DNA of 48,424 bases, taken from positions 1 through 48,424 of IMG/VR virus record IMGVR_UViG_3300050821_001025, one strand, 5' to 3'. Made by a program: the position numbers and the translations under genes. The notes under the pieces were generated by a model. It did no database searches. It saw only the letters and a program-made list of their open reading frames with translations, and was not told the DNA's origin. Below are positions 24,080 through 31,692 of the stretch, in pieces (position 1 is the first letter of the stretch; each line of letters opens with the position of its first letter). This stretch comes from a virus.

Positions 24080-24227
24080 TTTTGTTATCCAGTTTCAGCT
24101 TGGAATCAGCCACGTCGCGCCAGTCGTAACGCTTGCACTTCGGGCAGCACTTAGGCAATTCGCCATCCAGCCGCGATTCCCATTCGTGGCCGCAGAGCTT
24201 ACAGGTCAATATGTCTTGTGTCTCCAT
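24072..24227 (-). CDS. Zinc-ribbon protein, first leftward early gene, leaderless
   Basis: ATG 24227 gives 51 residues with CKLCGHEW and CCPKCKRYDWRD, a classic two-knuckle zinc ribbon. The start is chosen because a promoter fits it exactly: -35 TTGACT (24258-24263), 17-base spacer, -10 TAATAT (24235-24240), then seven bases to the ATG, which is where transcription would start. No ribosome site is present, so the mRNA is probably leaderless. An upstream in-frame ATG at 24263 would lie inside the -35 box. As first gene it may be a regulator or host-takeover factor. Confidence 0.75.
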   Translation of the reverse strand: METQDILTCKLCGHEWESRLDGELPKCCPKCKRYDWRDVADSKLKLDNKND

Positions 24228-24234
24228 GTGATGA

Positions 24235-24263
24235 ATATTATTATAATGAGGATGATTAGTCAA
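24235..24263 (-). promoter_or_regulatory. Leftward early promoter (leaderless)
   Basis: Reading the minus strand: TTGACT at 24263-24258, 17 bases, TAATAT at 24240-24235, then seven bases to the ATG at 24227. A TATAAT also occurs inside the spacer (about 24240-24245) but at too short a distance from the -35 box. It would drive the whole early operon. Confidence 0.6.
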
Positions 24264-24345
24264 GAACTTTAGTGCCTACTCGCTCAACAACTTAAATGGT
24301 AATGATTTCAACAGGCAGGATAAACCATGATAATCTCCGAGATGT

Positions 24346-24726
24346 ATGAGCGCTTGCATTGTTCAAACGCCACAATTTCGCAGTTCCCCCAAACGCTTGA
24401 ATTACAAGCCAGTCCTCGTGCTCCAAGACCTTAATACGGCATCCGTGATTCAAGTCCTTCCGCCGCCACAGCTTGCAAAGGCCCAAAACTTGGGATTGCT
24501 CACTGTGCCCCATTCTCTCGGAGAACGCGTAAAAACTCGCTTGGACTTTGAAGTGAAGGTAACTTGGAATGGCTCAAGGACTTACAAGCGTCTTCGTGGA
24601 GTTAGTATTTTGATCAGCTCCCCCAACCCAGAGCAGGCCGAGCTATTCATTCAGGCGATCCACGACTTCGCGGCGTCATTGAATGGGAAGTGGTTAGCTT
24701 CTAAGCCTGTAGTGGATACGAAGTAA
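24346..24726 (+). CDS. Hypothetical protein in the control region
   Basis: This 126-codon ORF stands alone, transcribed rightward between the two divergent promoters. The second half looks like a real alpha/beta protein (RLDFEVKVTWNGSRTYKRLR, PEQAELFIQAIHDFAASLNG). No ribosome site is clear; a GATAAT or TAATCT box lies at about 24329-24336 but without a good -35. The minus-strand frame over the same bases is less protein-like. A regulatory role is conceivable from its position, but no DNA-binding motif was identified. Confidence 0.5.
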   Translation: MSACIVQTPQFRSSPKRLNYKPVLVLQDLNTASVIQVLPPPQLAKAQNLGLLTVPHSLGERVKTRLDFEVKVTWNGSRTYKRLRGVSILISSPNPEQAELFIQAIHDFAASLNGKWLASKPVVDTK

Positions 24727-24788
24727 GGTGCTCTCCGTCTTGTGTGTGCAGCGGCTTTGATGAACAGGGTAGCATGCGCGTCAAATAG

Positions 24789-24825
24789 ATGTTGTAATGT
24801 TGCCGAACCACACTCGCATGTTGTT
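24789..24825 (+). promoter_or_regulatory. Operator-like array of ATGTTG repeats
   Basis: Two adjacent 8-mers, ATGTTGTA (24789-24796) and ATGTTGCC (24797-24804), are followed by ATGTTGTT at 24818-24825. The same 8-base unit occurs three times in tandem in the promoter of the ribbon-helix-helix gene (32192..32215). Tandem short repeats are typical operators for such proteins. Binding is inferred. Confidence 0.5.
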
Positions 24826-24966
24826 GATAACACACGGCAATATCTCTCCAGTGTCCGATAACGAGCAGGTACGCCCCCACTCCGGGTACAAAACAGGCCG
24901 GGGTAGGGTGAATTTGAATTCCAACCACTTCGCACGATCAGGAAATAAAAATAAAATTTGGGAAAT

Positions 24967-24997
24967 ATGTTGACATTGCGCACAGATGGTGTACATT
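24967..24997 (+). promoter_or_regulatory. Rightward promoter (leaderless) with overlapping repeats
   Basis: A perfect -35 TTGACA (24970-24975) is followed 16 bases later by TACATT (24992-24997, four of six matches to TATAAT) and then six bases to ATG 25004. The -35 box lies inside ATGTTGAC (24967-24974), one base from the 8-mer repeat of the other operator sites. Two direct repeats, ACATTGCGCACA and ACATTGCACACA, start at 24973 and 24993, 20 bases apart, about two helical turns. Confidence 0.55.
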
Positions 24998-25003
24998 GCA
25001 CAC

Positions 25004-25258
25004 ATGGAGTTGGTGTACAAAGTCACCAGAGAAGTATTTGAGTGCGGAGGATGCAAATGGCAGTGGATACCAAGGAAGCGGGAAGGGTGGCCGAAGCAGT
25101 GTCCAAATCGGTCTTGCCGGAGTCGTTTAAGCCAAGGGACATCCCAGAAGTCTATCCAGCTGACATCAACTGGAACATCGTCTATCACCGAATCCAAGTT
25201 GGAGAAGCCACGCATCGGCAGTGCGAGTACGAAGACTGCATATCGTATCTTGCCATGA
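25004..25258 (+). CDS. Zinc-ribbon protein, leaderless, overlapping the next ORF
   Basis: ATG 25004 gives 84 residues. The first 35 include FECGGCKWQWIPRKREGWPK then QCPNRSC, a typical zinc ribbon (CxxC...W.PR...PK.CP...C). No ribosome site is present, but the promoter places transcription start at or near the ATG; an upstream in-frame ATG at 24986 would fall inside the promoter. The C-terminal half (QGTSQKSIQLTSTGTSSITE) is low-complexity and may be constrained by the overlapping frame from 25057. It is first in the rightward transcript, a mirror of the leftward zinc ribbon at 24227. Confidence 0.62.
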   Translation: MELVYKVTREVFECGGCKWQWIPRKREGWPKQCPNRSCRSRLSQGTSQKSIQLTSTGTSSITESKLEKPRIGSASTKTAYRILP

Positions 25259-25296
25259 TCCACGGTAAGTATTGGCCGGAGGTCGTCAATGGCTGA
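25057..25296 (+). CDS. Small hypothetical protein nested in another frame
   Basis: ATG 25057 lies six bases after GGAGG (25046-25050), itself inside the zinc-ribbon ORF. The 79-residue product is well balanced (EAGRVAEAVSKSVLPESFKP, IQVGEATHRQCEYEDCISYL) and ends overlapping the start of the co-chaperonin gene (ATGGCTGA), which suggests translational coupling. About 200 bases are shared with the preceding frame. No family recognised. Confidence 0.65.
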   Translation: MAVDTKEAGRVAEAVSKSVLPESFKPRDIPEVYPADINWNIVYHRIQVGEATHRQCEYEDCISYLAMIHGKYWPEVVNG

Positions 25297-26092
25297 TCCA
25301 GAGTTAGGGAACCGAGCATCGGAGCAAGGGCAGTTTGAAAAAGGTGTGGACTTTGAGGGGATAAACTCTTCCGGGTTACCTGTGTCGGGGCCAATGGTGG
25401 AAGTGGATGTAAAGTCTAACGGTAACGATCTGGAGCTTTTGCAGAAACGACCTGCGGTTCATAGAAGCATTGAATTGCGACATTCTGAGTCAGATTTGTT
25501 GGCCGCTCAGATGCTCGACGACCCGGAGATGACTTCGTTCTCGATCCCTAACGTTGGAACCATTGAGGCTTCACCGTCTCGTTTGTCGAAGGCTTTGAGC
25601 CGGAACCATAACCGGGAGCAGTTGGTGTGGTTTGGTATTGACTCGCACAATATGAGTGCGGCGATGGGTGATCGAATCATCGTCCGCCGGGACTTGATGG
25701 AGTCGGAGTATGTTTGCCGGGAATGCCGGGGAAAGGGTCATACCGATGAAGTCTGCAAGCTCTGCGACGGAAAGCAGCAAAAGGACGGACAGCTTTGTAA
25801 CCAGTGTATGGTTTTGGGTTTCGAGTCCGAAAAACCTCACCCCTGTGGGTTTGTGAAGTGTCCTAACTGTGTCGGTTCCGGGTGGAGAAACGGAATTATC
25901 ATTCCAGAGGTCGCACAGGGTAAGCCTGTCACTGGGGTCGTCGTTTCTATTGGCCCGGCCACCACCCTCCTAAAGCTCGGAGATCGAGTCTTGCATTCCA
26001 AATTCGCCGGACACACCCTTGAAATGAAATCTGAAACCTACACCTACATGTATGAGAAGGAAGTGATTTCCCTTCTCCGGGACATCGGATGA
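25289..26092 (+). CDS. Chimeric GroES/Cpn10-type co-chaperonin with inserted DnaJ-like zinc domain
   Basis: This 267-residue protein has three parts. Residues 1-125 are an unrecognised N-terminal extension. Residues 127-135 (GDRIIVRRD) match the first strand of Cpn10, and 201-267 match the rest: a mobile-loop-like GIIIPEVAQGK, VVVSIGP, KLGDRVLHSKFAG and YMYEKEVISLL. Between them, residues 141-198 carry four CxxC knuckles (143/146, 156/159, 170/173, 191/194), the first and last as full CxxCxGxG, like the DnaJ zinc domain. Cpn10 proteins cap GroEL rings; T4 gp31 and RB49 CocO replace host GroES for capsid folding. It lies upstream of terminase and head genes, so capsid folding is a likely job. 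Confidence 0.85.
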   Translation: MADPELGNRASEQGQFEKGVDFEGINSSGLPVSGPMVEVDVKSNGNDLELLQKRPAVHRSIELRHSESDLLAAQMLDDPEMTSFSIPNVGTIEASPSRLSKALSRNHNREQLVWFGIDSHNMSAAMGDRIIVRRDLMESEYVCRECRGKGHTDEVCKLCDGKQQKDGQLCNQCMVLGFESEKPHPCGFVKCPNCVGSGWRNGIIIPEVAQGKPVTGVVVSIGPATTLLKLGDRVLHSKFAGHTLEMKSETYTYMYEKEVISLLRDIG

Positions 26093-26406
26093 GCCAAGCC
26101 CACATCAAACGCCGTCTTGCTCAGATGGAGGTCATCGACTTCGTGGAAGGCTCAACCACTGAGCGTGGCGAAAAGGTTTACAAATCCCTGCGAATCACTT
26201 TTAGGCCGTGCTTTGGTTCGCCTTACATCCGCGTCTTCCAGTGTGACAAGGGGATCGGTATCACCGAGGAGTGGATCGAGGACACAATCAAAGGCTGCAT
26301 GGAAGCCCTCGCTAAAGATTATCCGATGGACTCGTTCTCTCTTGTTAGAATCAAATCCAACGACATCGCCTTCAACTACGCGGGTACGAGGGGAGTGGTG
26401 AACTGA
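26089..26406 (+). CDS. Hypothetical protein
   Basis: This 105-residue protein starts in an ATGA overlap with the co-chaperonin. It shows alternating strands and helices (VIDFVEGSTTERGEKVYKSL, RITFRPCFGSPYIRVFQCDK, EEWIEDTIKGCMEALAKDYP). No motif recognised. The tight coupling suggests it is made with the co-chaperonin. Confidence 0.68.
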   Translation: MSQAHIKRRLAQMEVIDFVEGSTTERGEKVYKSLRITFRPCFGSPYIRVFQCDKGIGITEEWIEDTIKGCMEALAKDYPMDSFSLVRIKSNDIAFNYAGTRGVVN

Positions 26407-27035
26407 TGCGAATGACTGAAATGGAATCTCGCCCTGACTGGCGGGACATTGCTCTCGCGGCTCAGTGCCCGACCTGCTTTGCTAACGTCGGCAGCATGTG
26501 TATCGACATGGGCCAGTCCGGAACAAAAACCTCGCGTCTTGATTTTCATGCTTCCAGAAAACAATCGGCCAAGATACTATGGGAACTGAAACAGATTGAG
26601 CGCACCGACGAGCACATTGCCGACGACCTCGACAAACTGGTAGCTGCGCTTCCCCAAAAACTTTCGTTTATAAAAATCAGATTCAAAGGAGCCAGTATGC
26701 CAGAAGGGCCAGTAACTCTCGCACAGGGACAGTCGTCCACGGCGACGATTGACTATTTTGACCAGAACGGGAATTTGATGTCCCCGTCCTCAACCTTCAC
26801 CCCGCCAACCGTTACCTATACCATAGACAACTCGGCCATCGCAACTTCTGTGCCACAACCTGACGGACAGTCAGACCTCGTGACTTGGGTTTCGGCTGGA
26901 ATCGCCAACCTGACAGCTACGGTCGCAGGCCCGAATGGGACTCTGACTGACACCGAAACCGTGACTTGCCAGCCTGCTGTCGTTGCGACTCCGGTGCTGT
27001 CGAGCATTAAGATCAACTTCTCTGCACCGAAGTAA
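26406..27035 (+). CDS. Zinc-finger plus Ig-like protein, with possible internal start
   Basis: This 209-residue protein joins an N-terminal small zinc finger (CPTCFANVGSMC followed by FHASR, a pattern common in phage proteins with CPxC..xxGxxC...H..R) to a C-terminal Big/Ig-like beta domain (PVTLAQGQSSTATIDYFDQN, VTWVSAGIANLTATVAGPNG). A strong internal ribosome site (AAAGGAG) and ATG at 26697 would produce the Ig domain alone (112 residues). Either two products are made from one frame, or two genes have fused. Ig domains on phage particles often bind carbohydrate or decorate capsids. Confidence 0.7.
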   Translation: MRMTEMESRPDWRDIALAAQCPTCFANVGSMCIDMGQSGTKTSRLDFHASRKQSAKILWELKQIERTDEHIADDLDKLVAALPQKLSFIKIRFKGASMPEGPVTLAQGQSSTATIDYFDQNGNLMSPSSTFTPPTVTYTIDNSAIATSVPQPDGQSDLVTWVSAGIANLTATVAGPNGTLTDTETVTCQPAVVATPVLSSIKINFSAPK

Positions 27036-27050
27036 CGAAAGAGGGCTGCC

Positions 27051-27521
27051 ATGCCGCCAACGGAAGCCAATGAGATTGCAAAAACGTTGAAGCTGGTAGC
27101 CCTTGATTTTGCTCTTGCCCCGATGTCGGTAATCCAAAAAGAATTAGGGGGTAATGGAGAAAACGGAGTAGCCTGCAAGAACAACATCTACCAGAGACGC
27201 CAGACCGACCTTTACAAAGAAACTCTCCACGAAATGACCGAATCGTGGAAAGCCCAAATGATCAAGGCTCCGGGAACCTCGGAGCTTCGCAAGTCCATTA
27301 ATTACGGCATGGGAATTGCGGTCAAGAAACTCATCGAAATACTGGCTGGCGATAACCCAAACAAGGACATCATTGGTGCAGCCCGACTCATGGCTCAAAT
27401 GGATGGGAGGTTCTTGCGCAGCGATGGAGAAGGAGAAGGCCACGCTTCCTCTGTTGATACCGAGAGCGTGGCTCAGGAACTTCTTACCGCGATCAAGCGT
27501 CAGAAAGAATCCATCCAGTGA
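27051..27521 (+). CDS. Probable terminase small subunit
   Basis: This 156-residue protein lies one small gene before the large terminase. It has an N-terminal helical region that could be a helix-turn-helix (NEIAKTLKLVALDFALAPMS, VIQKELGGNG) followed by a long helical region. Small terminases recognise packaging sites and feed DNA to the large subunit. The call is mainly positional; a profile search is needed. Confidence 0.5.
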   Translation: MPPTEANEIAKTLKLVALDFALAPMSVIQKELGGNGENGVACKNNIYQRRQTDLYKETLHEMTESWKAQMIKAPGTSELRKSINYGMGIAVKKLIEILAGDNPNKDIIGAARLMAQMDGRFLRSDGEGEGHASSVDTESVAQELLTAIKRQKESIQ

Positions 27522-27715
27522 TATCAAAGATTGCAGAACTCGTTGATGAAGGAGTTGATGAATATTTGTGTTCCGAATGTGAAGCGCAATTCGATTGCTG
27601 GATTCTAGTGACAAGAGACAGAATCCCCGCTGGGGTTAAGCCGTTAATCGGATATACCGTACCGTCTGCGTTTGTAACCCCTAACCTATGCCCGAATTGC
27701 GGTAAGCCAGCGTGA
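27518..27715 (+). CDS. Small zinc-ribbon protein
   Basis: This 65-residue protein starts at a GTG in a GTGA overlap and ends by overlapping the terminase GTG. It has CSECEAQFDCW and CPNCGKPA, two knuckles of a zinc ribbon separated by 40 residues. Zinc proteins are not usual between the terminase subunits; function unknown. Confidence 0.68.
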   Translation: MISKIAELVDEGVDEYLCSECEAQFDCWILVTRDRIPAGVKPLIGYTVPSAFVTPNLCPNCGKPA

Positions 27716-29592
27716 ACCTCCCGGAAGGTCTTGAACCTGTCCGTGATCTAGTTCAGGAAACCAATCCTAACAAGTGGCAGGAGATCACAATTTATGATTC
27801 TATGTCTTCCTCGGCCAAGAAAGCTGCCATTCGACTTAATGCTCTCGGTTCCCTGTTCTACTTTTCCAAAGTGGTACTTGGACATAACCGCCTATCTCCG
27901 ATGTTGCACGGTTATATGTGTCGGGAATTGGAACGGGACACGCTTCGGTTGGTCATGGAAATTCCCCGCGACCATTTCAAAACTACGGTTGCTTCCGTCT
28001 CCGCCCCGATGTGGTGGGCTTTGGATTTTGGAGCCGAAGACGAAGACCTCATGGGGTCACTCGGCTACTCCGAAGAGTGGCTCCGATGGATGCGCCGCGC
28101 CCACTACTCATCCACAAGAACCCTGATCGCTTCTGAAACCATCGGCAACGCCAGAAAGATTGGCGTGAAGATTGACGGCCACTACACCTCGAATGCAGTT
28201 TTCCGTTTTCTATTCCCAAAGATCATTCCTAAAGACACGGCTCGGTGGAACCAAGACTCCATGACCCACAACCGACTTGATGGGGAATATCACGGAGAGG
28301 GCACTTACGACTTCATCGGAGTCAAGGGAGCGTTGCAGTCCAGACACTACAACCGACAAGTAATTGACGATGCAGTGGGCGAGAAGGCGATCAACTCCGA
28401 CATTGTGATGGAAGGAACGATTGACTGGGTTAAGAAACTTCCTGGAGCTTTTGACTCTGACCCACTGCGACCAGACGCGATGGCTGATCAGCTTTTCATC
28501 GGCAACCGCTGGTCGCACCGCGATCTTGGTAGTTGGCTGCGTAAAAATCTCCCTTCGATGCAGTTCATCACCCACTCGGCTGACGGGGGATGCTGTGATA
28601 TGCACCCTGCCGGAGTTCCTATATTCCCCGAAGAATTTACGATGTCGAAGCTGGCTGAGATTCGTGCAATGGAGGGCGGCTACAATTTTAGTTGCCAGTT
28701 TAGAAATAAACCTGTCGCACCAGAAGCCGTGCGCTTCAAAGAGACGTGGCTGCGTCATTACCACATTGACGCATGGAAGGAACCAAAGAACTCAACCGAA
28801 GTAAAACCAGAAGACCGGATGCGAGTTGCCAACTGGGGGCAGTTGACCGACAAGAACAGGATGGAAGCCCTCGGCATCATCGAAGACAAAGCCGAAGAGA
28901 TGGGAGCTACGCCGGAACGATTGAAGAAGGCGATGGTACACGACGTTAAGGAAGGAGAAGCCATTGGAGATATACGAGCAGGCGAACTCGACAGGTTCGC
29001 TTTCATGGACCCTAACCACTCCGGCGAGTTCGGACGCGCACGTAACGCCATACTCGTCATTGGTGTCTATAACCGTCCACCCGCCCAAAGGCGCATCTAT
29101 CTTCTTGACTGTTGGGCGAAAGCATGCAATCACGAGGAATGGTTGGATGCGGCCCTTAGCACGAAAGCTGGCAAGCGTGGCCTCGTGGTTAAGTGGAGAT
29201 GCCATTCTCTATATATCGAGAGCGAAGTCGCCGGACAGCAAGGCTGGAAGTACGCCATCAAAGAAAGAATGAAGAACATGGGCATTGATGCTTGCTTCTC
29301 GGTTCGCGGCCTAAAAACCGACCGCTCGGAGAATGCCAAGACCAACCGCATCATCGGCATGGAATCCATCTACGAGAACGGGTTTTTCTGGGTTCGCAGG
29401 GTCGGATGCGAAGCGTGGATGGAGGAATATAGCGAATTTCCTAACGGTGCCACGATGGATTTGCTAGACTTGACTGGCTATATCCCTCAGACTTGGGGCG
29501 GCGGCTCACGCGCACAGGCCAGAGACTTTGTTGCCGAAGAACAGAACCGCCGAAAGCAGTTGATGATGAATGTCTCGATTGCGGGTTACTGA
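27712..29592 (+). CDS. terL: Terminase large subunit
   Basis: This 626-residue protein has the ATPase and nuclease layout of packaging motors. The Walker A region is EIPRDHFKTT (residues 83-92), an atypical form with Asp/His in place of the usual glycines. Walker B is VIDDAVGE (217-224), with the motif IGNRWSHRDL near 263. A nuclease-like aspartate block is FMDPNHSGE (from 431). Residues 355-425 form a charged helical insert before the nuclease block. It pumps DNA into the prohead and cuts it. The start is a GTG overlapping the upstream stop. A sequence-based packaging-type call is not possible here. Confidence 0.9.
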   Translation: MNLPEGLEPVRDLVQETNPNKWQEITIYDSMSSSAKKAAIRLNALGSLFYFSKVVLGHNRLSPMLHGYMCRELERDTLRLVMEIPRDHFKTTVASVSAPMWWALDFGAEDEDLMGSLGYSEEWLRWMRRAHYSSTRTLIASETIGNARKIGVKIDGHYTSNAVFRFLFPKIIPKDTARWNQDSMTHNRLDGEYHGEGTYDFIGVKGALQSRHYNRQVIDDAVGEKAINSDIVMEGTIDWVKKLPGAFDSDPLRPDAMADQLFIGNRWSHRDLGSWLRKNLPSMQFITHSADGGCCDMHPAGVPIFPEEFTMSKLAEIRAMEGGYNFSCQFRNKPVAPEAVRFKETWLRHYHIDAWKEPKNSTEVKPEDRMRVANWGQLTDKNRMEALGIIEDKAEEMGATPERLKKAMVHDVKEGEAIGDIRAGELDRFAFMDPNHSGEFGRARNAILVIGVYNRPPAQRRIYLLDCWAKACNHEEWLDAALSTKAGKRGLVVKWRCHSLYIESEVAGQQGWKYAIKERMKNMGIDACFSVRGLKTDRSENAKTNRIIGMESIYENGFFWVRRVGCEAWMEEYSEFPNGATMDLLDLTGYIPQTWGGGSRAQARDFVAEEQNRRKQLMMNVSIAGY

Positions 29593-29593
29593 T

Positions 29594-29755
29594 GTGGAAA
29601 GTATTAAAGACATTACTAGAAGGCTAATTAAAAAATCTCGCTCACGAGGCAAGCGGTGTGCCGACTGCGCTAGATTGTCGGCAGGCACGAGATGGATTAC
29701 GTATCCGCCGAAATGCCGCAAACACCGAAAAATGCAGTGCCTAGCGAGTCGCTGA
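29594..29755 (+). CDS. Small basic zinc-binding protein between terminase and portal
   Basis: From GTG 29594 this is a 53-residue basic protein with RCADCARLSAG, then PPKCRKHRK: a C2-CH zinc pattern with a Lys/Arg-rich start (RRLIKKSRSRGKR). It ends in TGA overlapping an ATG of the portal gene (TGATG), which supports both its reality and the portal start at 29755. A start at 29570 is possible. Confidence 0.55.
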   Translation: MESIKDITRRLIKKSRSRGKRCADCARLSAGTRWITYPPKCRKHRKMQCLASR

Positions 29756-31692
29756 TGCCAATTCCTACCGAGGTTCCGATCTCGCATCTGTTTTCAGACG
29801 AGCGGATCAAGGACATCGAAGGCTACTCCAAAGATCGCATCCAGTCCCTTGTTCGCGGCCTCCGTGGAATTAGAGAAGAGAAGATCAACAAGTGGCGCAA
29901 GGTTTACAACGGTACTCCGCGCGAGAAAACCAAATCCTTCCCGTGGCAAAACGCTTCCAACGTCGTCATCCAATTAGTCGGCTCCTACGTCGATCAGCTT
30001 GTGGCGAAGATCGTCATGGGTTCGGTTGCGATGGAACCCCTATTCACGACTGAGCTTGTCGGGGAATTCCCACAGGAAGACAACGCGGAGAAACAGCGCG
30101 TAGCAGTCGAAGAATGGCTTGCCTACCGGATGCTTGAACCTTCACAGGTGAATTACTTGCCGAAGGCCGTCATCTGGATTCGCAACATGGTGCGCTACGG
30201 ATTTGGGGCAATCAAGGTCATTCCCGAAAAAGTGGTTGAACAGGTCGTTAAGGAAGACGGTGGGTTCCGTGAATATGTGCGACACAACGGGCCAGTCGCT
30301 TACCCAATTATGTTTGAAGACTTCCTCATGCCTTCGACCACGATTGAGCTTGAGCGATCTCCCTTCATCGCGCAGCGTTCCCGATTCGAGAGATTTGAAA
30401 TCGAGTCTATGCTGCACGATCCCAGTTATGACCGCGCGAGAATCCGTGAAGCATTGAAGTCTCCTACCCGCCAAGGTCCGGACAGAAACCAGCAGCAGAT
30501 TGAAAACGAGACTGGGGCGAAGATTGACACCGGAAACTCCGTCGTCGATCAGTGGGATGTGTATGAGTGCTACTTCCCCTACAACGTCGCGGGAAAGAAG
30601 TTCCAACTCATCTCTACCTGCATCGCAGACGATAACGCGGAGAACCCTCGATTCATCAAGAGCGTATTCAACTGGCTTCCAGATAATTCCCTTCCGTACA
30701 CAGGTGCGCGTTTAGGCTCTGACGGAGAACGGGCCTACGGATTTGGCTTCTGCGAGATGTTGAAGGACTATCAAGAGGAAGTCACAGCGATTCACAATCG
30801 GCGCGGAGATGCTTCCACTCTCGCAAACACGAACCTGATTCGCATCGACACCGGACAGCAGATTGATACCCAGTTCTCGATCTTCCCGAATGCCACAGTT
30901 CCCGCCGCGAAGGACGCTATCGAAGTTATACCGCTTGGTCGCACGGCGAATGAAACCATCAAAGATGAAGGCATGTCGCTACAGTTGGCTCAAGATCGTG
31001 CCGGAGTCGGGCCGTCATCTTCTGGATCGGGCGGAGGGACGGTTAACAAGAAAGGTTCCTACTCCGCGATGGGAACGTTTGCGACGATGCAGGAAGGAAA
31101 CACTCGCGCAAATCTCAATCTGACTGAATTCCGACAATCGCATTACTGCTTTGGTCGCACGTCGTTGATGTATGACGCCCACTTTGGCGTTGCCGAAAAA
31201 GATATTCAGGCGATGGGCAAGATGGGACAGTATCTCCAGAAGGCGCTAGAAAACGTCAAGTCTGGGAAGATCATCCTTCCCGTTCGTGCCGCGACTGGTT
31301 CGGTCAACAAGGAGATCGAAAAGCAGAACCTGATGTTGTATCTCAACAACTGGAGAGCGCATGTCCAGATGGTGATGCAGTTGATGCAGGGTTTGTCGAA
31401 TCCTATGGCCCCGCCTGAATACCAGCACTACGTCATCAGCACGATCATTGCGGGGGACACGTTGATGACCAAGATTTCGAGGGACTTTGGAATCCCCGAT
31501 CCTTCGGGAGTGTTACCGGAACCTTTAGGATTGCAGGACAAGGCCGACGACATTCAACAGCAGCAACGTCAGCAGCAACTCAATAAGGCTTTGCAGTTGT
31601 CCATGCCTGCTATTCAACAACAGCAGCAATCCCAGCAGCCTCCTCCTAACGGCGCGGCTCCGCCTACGCCCGAAGTAACGCCAGTGCAATGA
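29755..31692 (+). CDS. Portal protein
   Basis: Using ATG 29755 gives 645 residues; ATGs at 29692 and 29713 are alternatives. Portal features are KSFPWQNASNVVIQLVGSYV near residue 60, a pattern common to portals of short-tailed phages, the following VDQLVAKIVMGS helix, and the C-terminal Gln-rich tail (QQQQRQQQ, QQQQQSQQ). Twelve copies would form the DNA entry ring. It directly follows the terminase, the usual order. Confidence 0.85.
   Translation: MPIPTEVPISHLFSDERIKDIEGYSKDRIQSLVRGLRGIREEKINKWRKVYNGTPREKTKSFPWQNASNVVIQLVGSYVDQLVAKIVMGSVAMEPLFTTELVGEFPQEDNAEKQRVAVEEWLAYRMLEPSQVNYLPKAVIWIRNMVRYGFGAIKVIPEKVVEQVVKEDGGFREYVRHNGPVAYPIMFEDFLMPSTTIELERSPFIAQRSRFERFEIESMLHDPSYDRARIREALKSPTRQGPDRNQQQIENETGAKIDTGNSVVDQWDVYECYFPYNVAGKKFQLISTCIADDNAENPRFIKSVFNWLPDNSLPYTGARLGSDGERAYGFGFCEMLKDYQEEVTAIHNRRGDASTLANTNLIRIDTGQQIDTQFSIFPNATVPAAKDAIEVIPLGRTANETIKDEGMSLQLAQDRAGVGPSSSGSGGGTVNKKGSYSAMGTFATMQEGNTRANLNLTEFRQSHYCFGRTSLMYDAHFGVAEKDIQAMGKMGQYLQKALENVKSGKIILPVRAATGSVNKEIEKQNLMLYLNNWRAHVQMVMQLMQGLSNPMAPPEYQHYVISTIIAGDTLMTKISRDFGIPDPSGVLPEPLGLQDKADDIQQQQRQQQLNKALQLSMPAIQQQQQSQQPPPNGAAPPTPEVTPVQ

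Larger units (their letters stand above)
24727..25003. other. Non-coding control region
   Basis: About 277 bases without a supported gene. It holds an array of ATGTTG-type repeats at 24789..24825, an A/T-rich stretch near 24950, and the rightward promoter and its direct repeats at 24967..25005. A minus-strand frame across it (24651..25001) looks random in composition. Confidence 0.6.

Noticed and set aside
24328-24435. 35-codon frame starting MIISEMYERLHCSNATIS, which looked like a helix-turn-helix start
   Set aside because: Stops after 35 codons and cannot be joined to the next frame without an unsupported frameshift.
24651-25001. 116-codon minus-strand frame in the control region
   Set aside because: No start signal, aromatic/Cys/Arg-random composition, and it covers promoter and operator elements.
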